Shown here: positions 16,329-24,143 of the stretch, piece after piece
How positions within the stretch are numbered: position 1 is the first letter of the stretch
How the letters are laid out: each line of letters starts with the position of its first letter
Assembly (NCBI GenBank): GCA_016179185.1
Contig: JACORW010000081.1
Coordinates: forward strand, 1-48,847
Reading direction: 5' to 3'
Source: Gammaproteobacteria bacterium
GTDB lineage: Bacteria > Pseudomonadota > Gammaproteobacteria > Eutrophobiales > Eutrophobiaceae
Length of the DNA stretch: 48,847 nucleotides
Position numbers and translations under genes: made by a program
Notes under the pieces: model-generated
What the model was told of the DNA's origin: nothing
Seen by the model: the letters and a program-made list of their open reading frames with translations, nothing else
Databases searched by the model: none

Positions 16329-16625
16329 CTAAAACTGCCGTGAAATGATCGGCAGCAGCACCAGCGCCACGAGCAGCGCGATCATGACATCGCGGTCATA
16401 GCCGATGGACAGCGCGACTTCCCTGGGCACGTTGGCTGCAAGGGCCACGCCGATGACAAGCACCACGAATCCGGCATGTTCGCTGGCAACCAGCGCGGAA
16501 ATGATCAGGGCGACGAGCACGGCAACGAAGAAATTCGTCGCGCTGAACTGCGCCAAAATGCCGGCCTTGAAGTTGATGGCGAGCACGATCACGAGCACCA
16601 GAAACACCACCAGGAATCTTTTCAT
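16329..16625 (-). CDS. Small hydrophobic membrane protein, unknown function
   Basis: 98 residues with about three hydrophobic segments: FLVVFLVLVIVLAINF, FFVAVLVALIISALVA with FVVLVIGVALAAN, and MIALLVALVLLPIIS. No family is recognised. The start ATG at 16625 overlaps the stop of the upstream deacetylase-like gene as ATGA, and GGGAGG lies 9 nt upstream, so translation is probably coupled. Confidence 0.7.
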   Translation of the reverse strand: MKRFLVVFLVLVIVLAINFKAGILAQFSATNFFVAVLVALIISALVASEHAGFVVLVIGVALAANVPREVALSIGYDRDVMIALLVALVLLPIISRQF

Positions 16626-17578
16626 GCGGAGGCGCCTCCCAATCCACCCAGGCCGCGGATATGCAGGGCCACGCATTCCGGCAGTCGTTGCAGATTGTAA
16701 CCGCCTTCGAGCACGGACACGATCCTCCCGTGCGCATGCGTGTCGGCCATCTCCAGCACGCGGTCCGTCATCCAGCCGTAAAACGCCGTGCTCAGCTCGA
16801 TCTGTGCCAGCGGATCGTCCCGGTGCGCGTCGAAACCCGCGGACAGAATGACGAACTCCGGCCGGAAAGCGCCGATTTTCGGCAGGATCTTCTCGATGAA
16901 CGCCTGCTCGTAATCGTGATTGCCGCTGCCCGCGGGCATCGGGCAGTTCAACGTAGCTCCCTTTCCGCGGCCGATGCCGTCTTCATACCAGGCCCCGGTG
17001 CCAGGATAGAACGGATACTGGTGCGTGCTGATGTAGAGTACCGAGGGATCCGCTTCAAACGTGTGCTGTGTGCCGTTGCCGTGGTGAACGTCCCAGTCGA
17101 GGATCAGGATTTTTTCCACGCTGTGGCGGTCCTGAAGATGGCGTGTCAGCACGGCCACGTTGTTGAACAGGCAGAATCCGAGCGCCATGTCGCTTTCGGC
17201 ATGATGCCCGGGCGGGCGCAGCAGGGCAAAGCCGTTATTCAGTTTCCCGGCGACGATTTCGTCGGCGAGCGCCAATGGCGTCCCGGCGGCAAGCAGCGCC
17301 ACGTCGAAGGTTTCGCGGGACACGCTCACGTCCATGGAATCCAGCATCGGCGCGCCCGCGGCGCAGGTGGCGCGCGCCCGCTCCACGTACTCGCGCTTGT
17401 GTATGCGTTCAATCTGTTCCAGGTCCGCGGCGCGCGCCGCCACGGCGGCCAACTGCGGGTACCATGCCTGCCGCCCGAGGTGGTGCATTACCGCCAAGAG
17501 GCGTTGCGGGCTCTCCGGATGGCCGGGCCCCGTGTCATGATCGAGAAATCGGGGGTCGAAGGAAAAGCCGGTGATCAT
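16622..17578 (-). CDS. Histone-deacetylase-superfamily hydrolase (acetoin utilisation/HDAC type)
   Basis: A 318-residue zinc hydrolase. Motifs in order are DHDTGPGHPESPQRL, LRPPGHHAE (tandem catalytic histidines), ILDWDVHHGNGTQ (zinc ligands D and H), STHQYPFYPGTG, SAGFDAHRDDPLA (third ligand D) and EGGYN. Bacterial members deacetylate acetyl-lysine, acetylpolyamines or small acetyl compounds. The active site is intact. It is the first gene of a coupled pair with the small membrane protein. The substrate cannot be read from sequence. Confidence 0.92.
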   Translation of the reverse strand: MITGFSFDPRFLDHDTGPGHPESPQRLLAVMHHLGRQAWYPQLAAVAARAADLEQIERIHKREYVERARATCAAGAPMLDSMDVSVSRETFDVALLAAGTPLALADEIVAGKLNNGFALLRPPGHHAESDMALGFCLFNNVAVLTRHLQDRHSVEKILILDWDVHHGNGTQHTFEADPSVLYISTHQYPFYPGTGAWYEDGIGRGKGATLNCPMPAGSGNHDYEQAFIEKILPKIGAFRPEFVILSAGFDAHRDDPLAQIELSTAFYGWMTDRVLEMADTHAHGRIVSVLEGGYNLQRLPECVALHIRGLGGLGGASA

Positions 17579-17612
17579 CCGGATTCCGTGCCGGCGCGTG
17601 GCGCTGATTCTG

Positions 17613-19778
17613 CTACAGGTTGTTCCCGGCTTTCTCCGCGGCGGCCGGGGGGCGGGCCGCGGGGTTTATGCCGGCGGTCCGGTGCGCGGGCAGGATCAGA
17701 TCGAGCAGGATCTGGACCGATTCCTGCAGCAGGACCTTGCCCGGATCGAACCGATCGTCGTCATCATCGGCAGCCCCGGAGTCTGCATCCTCCTCCGGTT
17801 CGGCATCCAGCGATACCTGTTCCGTCAGCGGTTGCAGCCCCTGCGCCACACGCAATTCGTTTTCCACCTTGCGTTGTGCGAGCAGCAGCGCGGTGCGTTC
17901 GGAGCGGCGCTGTTGTTCATTGAGTGAAACCGTGGTGCGTTCGTTGGCGTCCCGCAGGAGCCGTAATTCCTCCATCAGCAGGCTGAAGGCACGGTCGTCC
18001 CTGATCCTCGCCTCGTGCCGGCGGCGCACCTCGTCGAAGGACGACACCGGCGCGCTGGCGGGCACGAATCGCGCCGGCTCCACCTGATCCCAGGGCAGGG
18101 CGTTGTCAAGGGAGCGCTCGCCGGAATCCTCACCCAGCTTTGCGGTCGGGAACACTACGTCCGGTACGACGCCTTTGAACTGGTTGCTCCCGCCGCTGAT
18201 GCGATAGAACTGGGCGATGGTGGTCTTCAGGCGGCCCAGATCGGCGCCGCCATTCCGGACAAAGCGGTTCAGATCGACGATATTCTGTACCGTGCCTTTG
18301 CCGAAGGTCGGTTCGCCGATGATGATGCCGCGGCGGTAATCCTGTATCGCGCCGGCAAAGATCTCCGATGCCGACGCGCTGTTTCGATCGACCAGCACCG
18401 CCAGCGGCCCGCCGTAGACAATGCCGGGATCGGGATCGCTGTTGACCTCGATGCGCCCGCCGGCATCCTTGGTCTGCACGATAGGGCCGCTCTCGATGAA
18501 CAGTCCGCTCAGTTCCAGCGCCTCCGACAACGATCCGCCGCCGTTGCCGCGCAGGTCAATCAGCAGTCCGTCAATGTTCTGCTGTTCCAGTTCCTTGATG
18601 AGACGGCGCACGTCGCGGCTGGTGCTGGTGTAGTTGCTGTCGCCGCGCGCCTGGGCTGCGAAATCGCTGTAGAACGTGGGCACGTCGATCACCCCGATCC
18701 GGCCCTGGCCGGGAAAATCGATGACCTTGGACTGGGCGGCCTGCTCTTCGAGCTTGATCTTGTCCCGCACCAGGCTGATGACCCGGCTCTTGCCATCAAT
18801 GCCCGTGCCGGCGGGCAGTATTTCCAGCCGTACCGTGCTGTCCTTGGGTCCGCGAATCATGTCCACGACGTCATCCAGACGCCAGCCGATCACGTCCACC
18901 ATTTCGCCGTCGGCATCCTGGGCGACGCCGACAATCTTGTCCTTCTCGTGCAGCAGATTGCTCAGGTCGGCGGGTCCGCCGGGCACCACGCTTTGCACCG
19001 CGGTGTAATCGCCGTCGCCGCGCAACACGGCGCCGATGCCCTCCAGCGACAGGCGCATGCTGATGTCGAAGTTTTCCGAAGTGCGCGGAGAGAAATAATT
19101 GGTGTGCGGCTCGACCGCTGTCGTGTAGGCGTTGATAAAGCTCTGGAACACGTCGCTCGCGTTCAACTGAAACGTGCTGGTCTTGAGGCGCGTATAGCGC
19201 TTGGTCAGCACGTCGCGGATCTGATCCGGTTCCCGGCCGGCAATCTTCAGGTTCAGCGCATCGTTCTTTACGCGTTTGCGCCAGTATTCTTCCAGCGCGG
19301 CCTCGCTGTCGGCCCACTGCTGGTCACGCCGGTCGAAGTGAAAATTTTCCTGGATACCGAAGTCATAACTGTTGCGCAACTGCGCAACGGCGAAGTCCAC
19401 GCGCTCCGCAACGCGCTGCCGGTAGCGCACGAAGATGTCGAAGGCCGGGGACAATTCCGGCGCGCGCAGGCCGTCATCCAGGCTGGAGCGGTACCTGTCG
19501 AACGACTGTACGTCAGACAGCAGAAAGAAACTCCGGTTCGGATCCAGACTTTCCAGATAATTGTCGAGAATGCGCGCGGACAGCGCATCGTCCAGCGGCC
19601 GCTTTTTGTAATGGTAGGTGTCGATGACGTGCAGAATGATCTCCGTCGCCCGTTTCTGGGAATCGTCGGCGTGCAAGGCGCTTTCGGCGACCTGCGGCGC
19701 CTTGCCGTGGGCCACGGCAGCAAACAGGATCCCCGCGGTCAGGGCCGCCCGGCGGATGCATGAAAAGATCGATGTCAT
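17613..19778 (-). CDS. prc: Carboxy-terminal (tail-specific) processing protease
   Basis: A 721-residue periplasmic serine protease, somewhat longer than E. coli Prc. It has an N-terminal signal peptide (about 1-25), the TSP N-terminal helical domain with LDPNRSFFLLSDV, a PDZ domain (GIGAVLRGDGDYTAVQSVVP), then the catalytic core. The Ser/Lys dyad sits in NSASASEIFAGAIQD (middle serine, about 469) and GEPTFGKGTVQ (lysine, about 494). A DUF3340-like C-terminal part follows, with an acidic stretch (EEDADSGAADDDDD) near the end. It degrades or trims envelope proteins such as peptidoglycan hydrolases. It is probably transcribed alone; the TPR gene upstream is 88 nt away on the same strand. Confidence 0.93.
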   Translation of the reverse strand: MTSIFSCIRRAALTAGILFAAVAHGKAPQVAESALHADDSQKRATEIILHVIDTYHYKKRPLDDALSARILDNYLESLDPNRSFFLLSDVQSFDRYRSSLDDGLRAPELSPAFDIFVRYRQRVAERVDFAVAQLRNSYDFGIQENFHFDRRDQQWADSEAALEEYWRKRVKNDALNLKIAGREPDQIRDVLTKRYTRLKTSTFQLNASDVFQSFINAYTTAVEPHTNYFSPRTSENFDISMRLSLEGIGAVLRGDGDYTAVQSVVPGGPADLSNLLHEKDKIVGVAQDADGEMVDVIGWRLDDVVDMIRGPKDSTVRLEILPAGTGIDGKSRVISLVRDKIKLEEQAAQSKVIDFPGQGRIGVIDVPTFYSDFAAQARGDSNYTSTSRDVRRLIKELEQQNIDGLLIDLRGNGGGSLSEALELSGLFIESGPIVQTKDAGGRIEVNSDPDPGIVYGGPLAVLVDRNSASASEIFAGAIQDYRRGIIIGEPTFGKGTVQNIVDLNRFVRNGGADLGRLKTTIAQFYRISGGSNQFKGVVPDVVFPTAKLGEDSGERSLDNALPWDQVEPARFVPASAPVSSFDEVRRRHEARIRDDRAFSLLMEELRLLRDANERTTVSLNEQQRRSERTALLLAQRKVENELRVAQGLQPLTEQVSLDAEPEEDADSGAADDDDDRFDPGKVLLQESVQILLDLILPAHRTAGINPAARPPAAAEKAGNNL

Positions 19779-19866
19779 CAGGGCACTTGGATAAACGGGG
19801 CGCGGAAAAAGTTCAGGGACACACTTGAATTATACGGCCACCAGGCCCGCGGACGCGAAGGCGGCG

Positions 19867-20310
19867 TCACGGAGGCGCAGTGGCGGTGGAGGCGGCCAGC
19901 CGCGCCTCGATTTCGCCGGCCTTTTTCGCGCTGCCGCCAAGGATCCCCGGCGCGCGCCGGTAATATTCGGCGAGGTCCGACCATGCCGGCCGATTTCCCG
20001 GGTTCAGCGCCACGGCGATCTGAAATTCGCGCAGCGTCCTGCGGGCCAGGCGCATCGCGCGCAGCCAGTTGGACTGCTCTGCGCTGCGGCCGTAGCTTCG
20101 CGCGAGCCACAGGTGATAGTCGGAGACGCCCGGCTCCAGCGCGACTGCCTGCTCAAGGATGGTCACGGCCAGTTCAAAGTCTCCGGCCTCATACCGGGCG
20201 CGTCCCTGCGCGAACGCCAGTGATCCTTTGCCGGTGCCGGTCAACGGCTCCGCTGCGGCGGATGGGGCGAGCAGCGCCGCAAGAACCAGTGGCAGCGCGG
20301 CGCGACTCAT
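19867..20310 (-). CDS. Exported tetratricopeptide-repeat protein
   Basis: 147 residues. An N-terminal signal peptide (LPLVLAALLAPSAAAEP) is followed by about two TPR motifs (ALAFAQG-type helix pairs: RARYEAGDFELAVTILEQAV and REFQIAVALNPGNRPAWSDL). The ATG at 20310 gives a proper signal peptide; a longer in-frame extension upstream has no such feature. It is likely a periplasmic scaffold of unknown partner. It lies 88 nt upstream of prc on the same strand and may be cotranscribed with it. Confidence 0.78.
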   Translation of the reverse strand: MSRAALPLVLAALLAPSAAAEPLTGTGKGSLAFAQGRARYEAGDFELAVTILEQAVALEPGVSDYHLWLARSYGRSAEQSNWLRAMRLARRTLREFQIAVALNPGNRPAWSDLAEYYRRAPGILGGSAKKAGEIEARLAASTATAPP

Positions 20311-20471
20311 GGGCTCCGGCCCGGAGCCCGGCAGCGCGGCAGGTCGGGATGCAGCGCAACCTCGTGTTGAGTCCGTCCGCCGTCGTCCTGTATGGTGACC
20401 AGGAAGCGCAGGCAGTGCTGCGCCGGCAAAGGGGTGACTGCAATCACAGAGGTGCGTTCCGGGCGGATCCC

Positions 20472-21458
20472 ATGACGCGATTGTATCCAAACGGGTTGAT
20501 GGCTTTGCTGCTTGCGTTGACGGGCGCGCCCTCCAGCCCGTCTGCCACGGACCTGCCCGAACCGCCGTTTCGCATCGACCCCCAGCAACCCCCCGGGGAA
20601 ATGGTGGATGTGGGCGGGTACAGACTCCATATTATTTGCCGCGGTGCCGGGCCCGCTGTGATCCTGGATGCGGGACTGGGCGGATTTTCGCTCGACTGGA
20701 TGTATGTGCAGCAGCAGCTTGTTGCGGATGCACGCGTCTGCGCCTATGACCGGGCCGGTTATGGCTGGAGCGATCCCGGACCCGCACCGCGCGTCACCGA
20801 GCAGATCGCCGGTGAGCTGGAAGTGCTGTTGGCGCGGGCCGGCGTGCCCGCCCCCTATGTTCTGGTCGGTCACTCGTTTGGCGGGTACAACATGTCCTAT
20901 TTTGCCGCGACGCATCCGGGTGAGGTCGCCGGGCTGGTGCTGGTAGATGCTTCGCACCCCGACCAGGCGGAACGGCTGTCCGCAATGCATGCGGAACCGG
21001 GCACGGCTCGCGGCGGGACATTGGTCACATTCTTCGATCCGCGCGTGATCCGCGATCATTTCCCCGAGCACATCTGGTACGTGATGGCGTCGCTTATGGC
21101 GTCGGCCAAGGCGGTCCGTACCGAGCAGCGCGAACTGACGAACTTCACCGTCAGCGCCGCGCAGGTGAAGGCGGCGGGGCCGCTGCCGCGCGTGCCGCTG
21201 GTCGTGGTCTCCCGCGGGCGCCGGGTGTGGCCGGACACGCCCATGGGGGATGCCCTGGAACAGTCGTGGGCCGAAATGCAGGCCGAGCTTGCCGCCGGCG
21301 TGCCCGGAGGGCGCCAGATCCGCGCGGAGCGCAGCGGCCATCTGGTGCATCTGGAGGAGCCGGGCCTGGTCGCTGCTGCCGTGCGTGACGTGTTGCGGGA
21401 GGCCTGCCGAAGCCGCGTTGCCGTGGCTACCGGACCGGCGCGCGCGGGTGCCTGTTGA
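20472..21458 (+). CDS. Exported alpha/beta hydrolase
   Basis: 328 residues with an N-terminal hydrophobic segment (MALLLALTGAPSSPSA). The oxyanion strand is PAVILDAGLGGFSLDWM, followed by RVCAYDRAGYGWSD. The nucleophile elbow is VGHSFGGYN (serine), and the catalytic histidine lies in SGHLVHLEEP near the C-terminus. Close relatives include haloalkane-dehalogenase-like and esterase folds; with a serine nucleophile, esterase or lipase activity is more likely. It is divergent from the TPR gene and ends just before hairpin array B. Confidence 0.85.
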   Translation: MTRLYPNGLMALLLALTGAPSSPSATDLPEPPFRIDPQQPPGEMVDVGGYRLHIICRGAGPAVILDAGLGGFSLDWMYVQQQLVADARVCAYDRAGYGWSDPGPAPRVTEQIAGELEVLLARAGVPAPYVLVGHSFGGYNMSYFAATHPGEVAGLVLVDASHPDQAERLSAMHAEPGTARGGTLVTFFDPRVIRDHFPEHIWYVMASLMASAKAVRTEQRELTNFTVSAAQVKAAGPLPRVPLVVVSRGRRVWPDTPMGDALEQSWAEMQAELAAGVPGGRQIRAERSGHLVHLEEPGLVAAAVRDVLREACRSRVAVATGPARAGAC

Positions 21459-21480
21459 CAATGACGAATTGCAGCGCCGT

Positions 21481-21571
21481 CGGGTGACCGCCAGGGATGG
21501 TGCGAATGCAGATTTTGCAGGAGCAAAAATCTGCCTGCACTGTGGAACCTCTGATGTAAAGCAGAGATTCC
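21481..21571. repeat. Hairpin array B between abhydrolase and FKBP genes
   Basis: Modules in order are an imperfect CCGCCAGGGATGG hairpin at 21489-21501, GCAGATTTT 21508-21516 paired with 21526-21534 around the loop GCAGGAGCA, and GGAACCTCTG 21544-21553 paired with 21562-21571 with one mismatch. The last arm directly abuts the stop codon of the leftward FKBP gene. The same three modules in the same order occur at the right part of array C. Confidence 0.88.
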
Positions 21572-22246
21572 CTATTGCGCCTTAATCTCCAGCAATTCGA
21601 TTTCGAAAATCAAGGTTGCGTTGGGGCCGATGCTCCTGCCCGCGCCGCGCTCCCCATATCCCAGTGCGGGTGGCACGAAGATCTTCCACATGGAGCCGAC
21701 CGGCATCAGCGACACCGCTTCCTGCCAGCCTTTGATTACGCCATCGAGGCGCAGCGGTGTCGGTTCCCCGCGGCTGTAGGAACTGTCGAACTCGGTACCG
21801 TCTATGAGCGTTCCGCGATAGTGGACCACGACCGAGTCGGTGGACTTGGGCTTCGGCCCGCTTCCGGTCTTCAGGATCTGGTACTGAAGTCCGCTCGGAA
21901 GTCTGGTGACGCCTTCCTTCTGCGCATTCGCGTCCAGATACGCCTGGCCGGCCGCGGCATTTTTCTGCCCGACGTCCTGTTGTGCCTTCATCTGCTGTTC
22001 ACGGAACGCGGTTACGACCTGCTGCATCTCTTCCGGCGTGTATTTAAGCTTGGAATCGGTCAGCACGTCCCGGACACCCTGCAGAAACGCATCGGTGCTG
22101 ACGTCCACGTCCAGCGCCATGTTGCGCCCGAACAGGACGCCGATGGCATAGCTCAACTTTTCATCTGCTTTCGGTTGCGTCGTCTCGCCGCCGGCCGAAG
22201 TGACGGCGCCGATAAATAACGTGAAAAACAGGATTGAACTGCGCAT
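21572..22246 (-). CDS. FKBP-type peptidyl-prolyl isomerase (FkpA/Mip-like)
   Basis: 224 residues. A signal peptide (ILFFTLFIGAVTSAGG) is followed by a helical dimerisation domain (KLSYAIGVLFGRNM to about residue 110) and a C-terminal FKBP domain with VVVHYRGTLIDGTEFDSSY, GVIKGWQEAVSLMPVGS, FVPPALGYGERG and NATLIFEIELL. It assists folding of periplasmic or outer-membrane proteins. The ATG at 22246 has GAGG 6 nt upstream; the frame is open further upstream but without a signal peptide. It is the last gene of the leftward map-glnD-mutH-dusA run, 122 nt after dusA. Confidence 0.92.
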   Translation of the reverse strand: MRSSILFFTLFIGAVTSAGGETTQPKADEKLSYAIGVLFGRNMALDVDVSTDAFLQGVRDVLTDSKLKYTPEEMQQVVTAFREQQMKAQQDVGQKNAAAGQAYLDANAQKEGVTRLPSGLQYQILKTGSGPKPKSTDSVVVHYRGTLIDGTEFDSSYSRGEPTPLRLDGVIKGWQEAVSLMPVGSMWKIFVPPALGYGERGAGRSIGPNATLIFEIELLEIKAQ

Positions 22247-22368
22247 TGAATCCTCGCTGTGAAGGGGTGGCGGGTCAGGGTGACGGCTGCGGGAGGGCGC
22301 AGGGTAAAGGTTTGACCCTTGGTTGGCAACGCGGCGTGGCGCGCGATTCGCACCATGCGCAGCCGGCG

Positions 22369-23382
22369 CTACGCGGCTGTCACGAGTTCCAGCGCCCGGT
22401 GCAGGCATGCGGGGCCCGCGCCGCTGCGGCAGGTGTATTCGGCGAGGCGCCGTCGGAAGGCGCGCGCGCGTGGCTGCCCCTGAAACAGTCCGGCTACATG
22501 CCGCGCGAGATGCTGCATCCCGGCGCCACGCGCCAACTGGCGTTCCGCGTAGTCGGCGTAGCGCCGCAGGACTTCAACGCGGGTACCCGCGGGCGCCGCG
22601 TCCCCGAATATTCTTGCGTCGGCGCCGTGCAGCAGATATGGATTGCTGCATGCGGCGCGGCCAATCATGACGCCATCAATATGCCGCAGGTGCACGGCGG
22701 CATCGTCCAGTGAAGCGATGCCGCCGTTGATCACGATTTCCAGGTGCGGGAAGTCCCGCTTTAGGCGATATACCACCGGATACTGCAAAGGCGGCAGCTG
22801 CCGGTTTCCCCGCGGGCTCACTCCCTTGAGCCAGGCCTTGCGTGCGTGAACGATGAACGTCCGGCAGCCGGCGGCGCTGACCCTGGAAACAAAGTCCGCG
22901 AGATGTTCGTAGCTGTCGCGGTCATCAATGCCGATGCGCGACTTCACCGTGACCGGGATCGCGACCACAGCGGCCATCGCGGCCACGCAATCCGCGACCA
23001 GTTCCGGTTCCGCCATCAGGCACGCGCCAAAGCGCGCCTCCTGGACCCGGTCGCTGGGGCAGCCCACGTTGAGATTGACTTCATCGAATCCGGCCGATTC
23101 GGCCAGTTGCGCGCAGCGCGCCAGCGCCCCGGGATCGGAGCCGCCCAGCTGAATGCCGACCGGATGCTCCGCAGCGTCATGCTCAAGGCGGCGCGCGCCG
23201 TCACGATGCAGCAGCGCACCGGCGGGGATCATTTCCGTATACAGCAGCGTGCGCCGCGAAATGATCCGCAGCAGCATGCGGAAGTGCCGATCGGTGTGGT
23301 TCATCATCGGCGCGACGCTGAGCCGGCGGTCCGGTATCGCACGCACGATCGGATCCAATTTTGCGTTCATGGGCGGCATCAT
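22369..23382 (-). CDS. dusA: tRNA-dihydrouridine synthase A
   Basis: A 337-residue FMN enzyme. The opening SVAPMMNHTDRHFR is the DusA signature, with NH where DW is usual. NLNVGCPSDRVQEARFGACLM carries the catalytic cysteine. HARKAWLKGVSPRGNR and IVINGGIASLDDA with DGVMIGRAA follow. It reduces uridines 20/20a in the D-loop of tRNAs. ATGs at 23382, 23379 and 23370 are possible starts. It lies 21 nt after mutH in the same operon. Confidence 0.92.
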   Translation of the reverse strand: MMPPMNAKLDPIVRAIPDRRLSVAPMMNHTDRHFRMLLRIISRRTLLYTEMIPAGALLHRDGARRLEHDAAEHPVGIQLGGSDPGALARCAQLAESAGFDEVNLNVGCPSDRVQEARFGACLMAEPELVADCVAAMAAVVAIPVTVKSRIGIDDRDSYEHLADFVSRVSAAGCRTFIVHARKAWLKGVSPRGNRQLPPLQYPVVYRLKRDFPHLEIVINGGIASLDDAAVHLRHIDGVMIGRAACSNPYLLHGADARIFGDAAPAGTRVEVLRRYADYAERQLARGAGMQHLARHVAGLFQGQPRARAFRRRLAEYTCRSGAGPACLHRALELVTAA

Positions 23383-23403
23383 AACGTAGCGGGCACGATC
23401 ACT

Positions 23404-24123
23404 TCAGCGCCCCGGCCACGCGGCCGGCAGGCGAATGGTTGCGGATCGGCGCGCAAGGATCCGCGCGGTGAATGCGCTGCGCAGATAAAAGCCGCGCGGC
23501 AGGGTCTGCCCCGGCATGCCATCTGCGCCGGGCGCGCGGGTACGGGCCCGCGCATCCGCGGCCTTGGGGCGAAGCTGCAGCCATTTGCCGTGGCGCGCCG
23601 AAATGCGATCGAGTTCGCCGATCGTGATGGCTTCCATAATCTCCGCCCAATCGGCGCACAACTGCGATTCCTCCGCCTCTGTGGGTCGCCAGAGGAACGC
23701 CGTGCCGATGCGACGTTCACCCAGCGGGATTGCCGCTGCTCCCTCCACGGGAACCCACAATACGCAGGTCAGTTTGCGCCGCACCAGCGACGTCGCCCAG
23801 GACTGCGGGCGTCCATCCACCGGCGCCACGCAGACATAAGTCGATTCGCGCGGCCGGCCGCCCCTGCCCACCGGCAATGTCTTGAGTTCGACGCCCAGCG
23901 CGGGAAAGTCCGGTTGCGGTTGCGACCCCGAGACGGCGCCCAAAGCCGATTCGATAAGCGTGCCGGTCCAGCCCTTGTGCCGCTGCTGGTCGGGGGGAAC
24001 AGCGAATCCGCGGCGCGCGGCCAGTTGGGCAAGCGTCATGCCGCTTATCTCGCCGGCACGGGTCAGAAGTTCGGAAACCGAGGCCGGGGGCAGCACTGAC
24101 CGGTGCTGGGTTTGGGTTGTCAA
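23404..24123 (-). CDS. mutH: DNA mismatch repair endonuclease MutH
   Basis: 239 residues. The active-site region KGWTGTLIESALGA, PQPDFPALGVELKTLPV carries the glutamate, aspartate and ELK residues of the Sau3AI/MutH nuclease fold. MutH nicks the unmethylated strand at hemimethylated GATC in methyl-directed repair, with MutS and MutL. The gene is limited to gammaproteobacteria, which supports the taxonomic call and implies a Dam methylase elsewhere. It lies 20 nt after glnD. The C-terminal tail is Arg/Ala-rich. Confidence 0.93.
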   Translation of the reverse strand: MTTQTQHRSVLPPASVSELLTRAGEISGMTLAQLAARRGFAVPPDQQRHKGWTGTLIESALGAVSGSQPQPDFPALGVELKTLPVGRGGRPRESTYVCVAPVDGRPQSWATSLVRRKLTCVLWVPVEGAAAIPLGERRIGTAFLWRPTEAEESQLCADWAEIMEAITIGELDRISARHGKWLQLRPKAADARARTRAPGADGMPGQTLPRGFYLRSAFTARILARRSATIRLPAAWPGR

Positions 24124-24143
24124 TGATCCGTCCGCCGTGACTT

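Noticed and set aside
18015..19763. A 582-codon plus-strand frame across prc, and similar long frames across glnD, bamA and the lpxA-lpxB region
   Set aside because: All are mirror frames of well-recognised genes with strong codon bias, and none shows a conserved motif or ribosome site.
19983..20471. A 163-codon N-terminal extension of the alpha/beta hydrolase overlapping the TPR gene
   Set aside because: The extension is antisense to a signal-peptide-bearing TPR gene, and the ATG at 20472 gives its own signal peptide.
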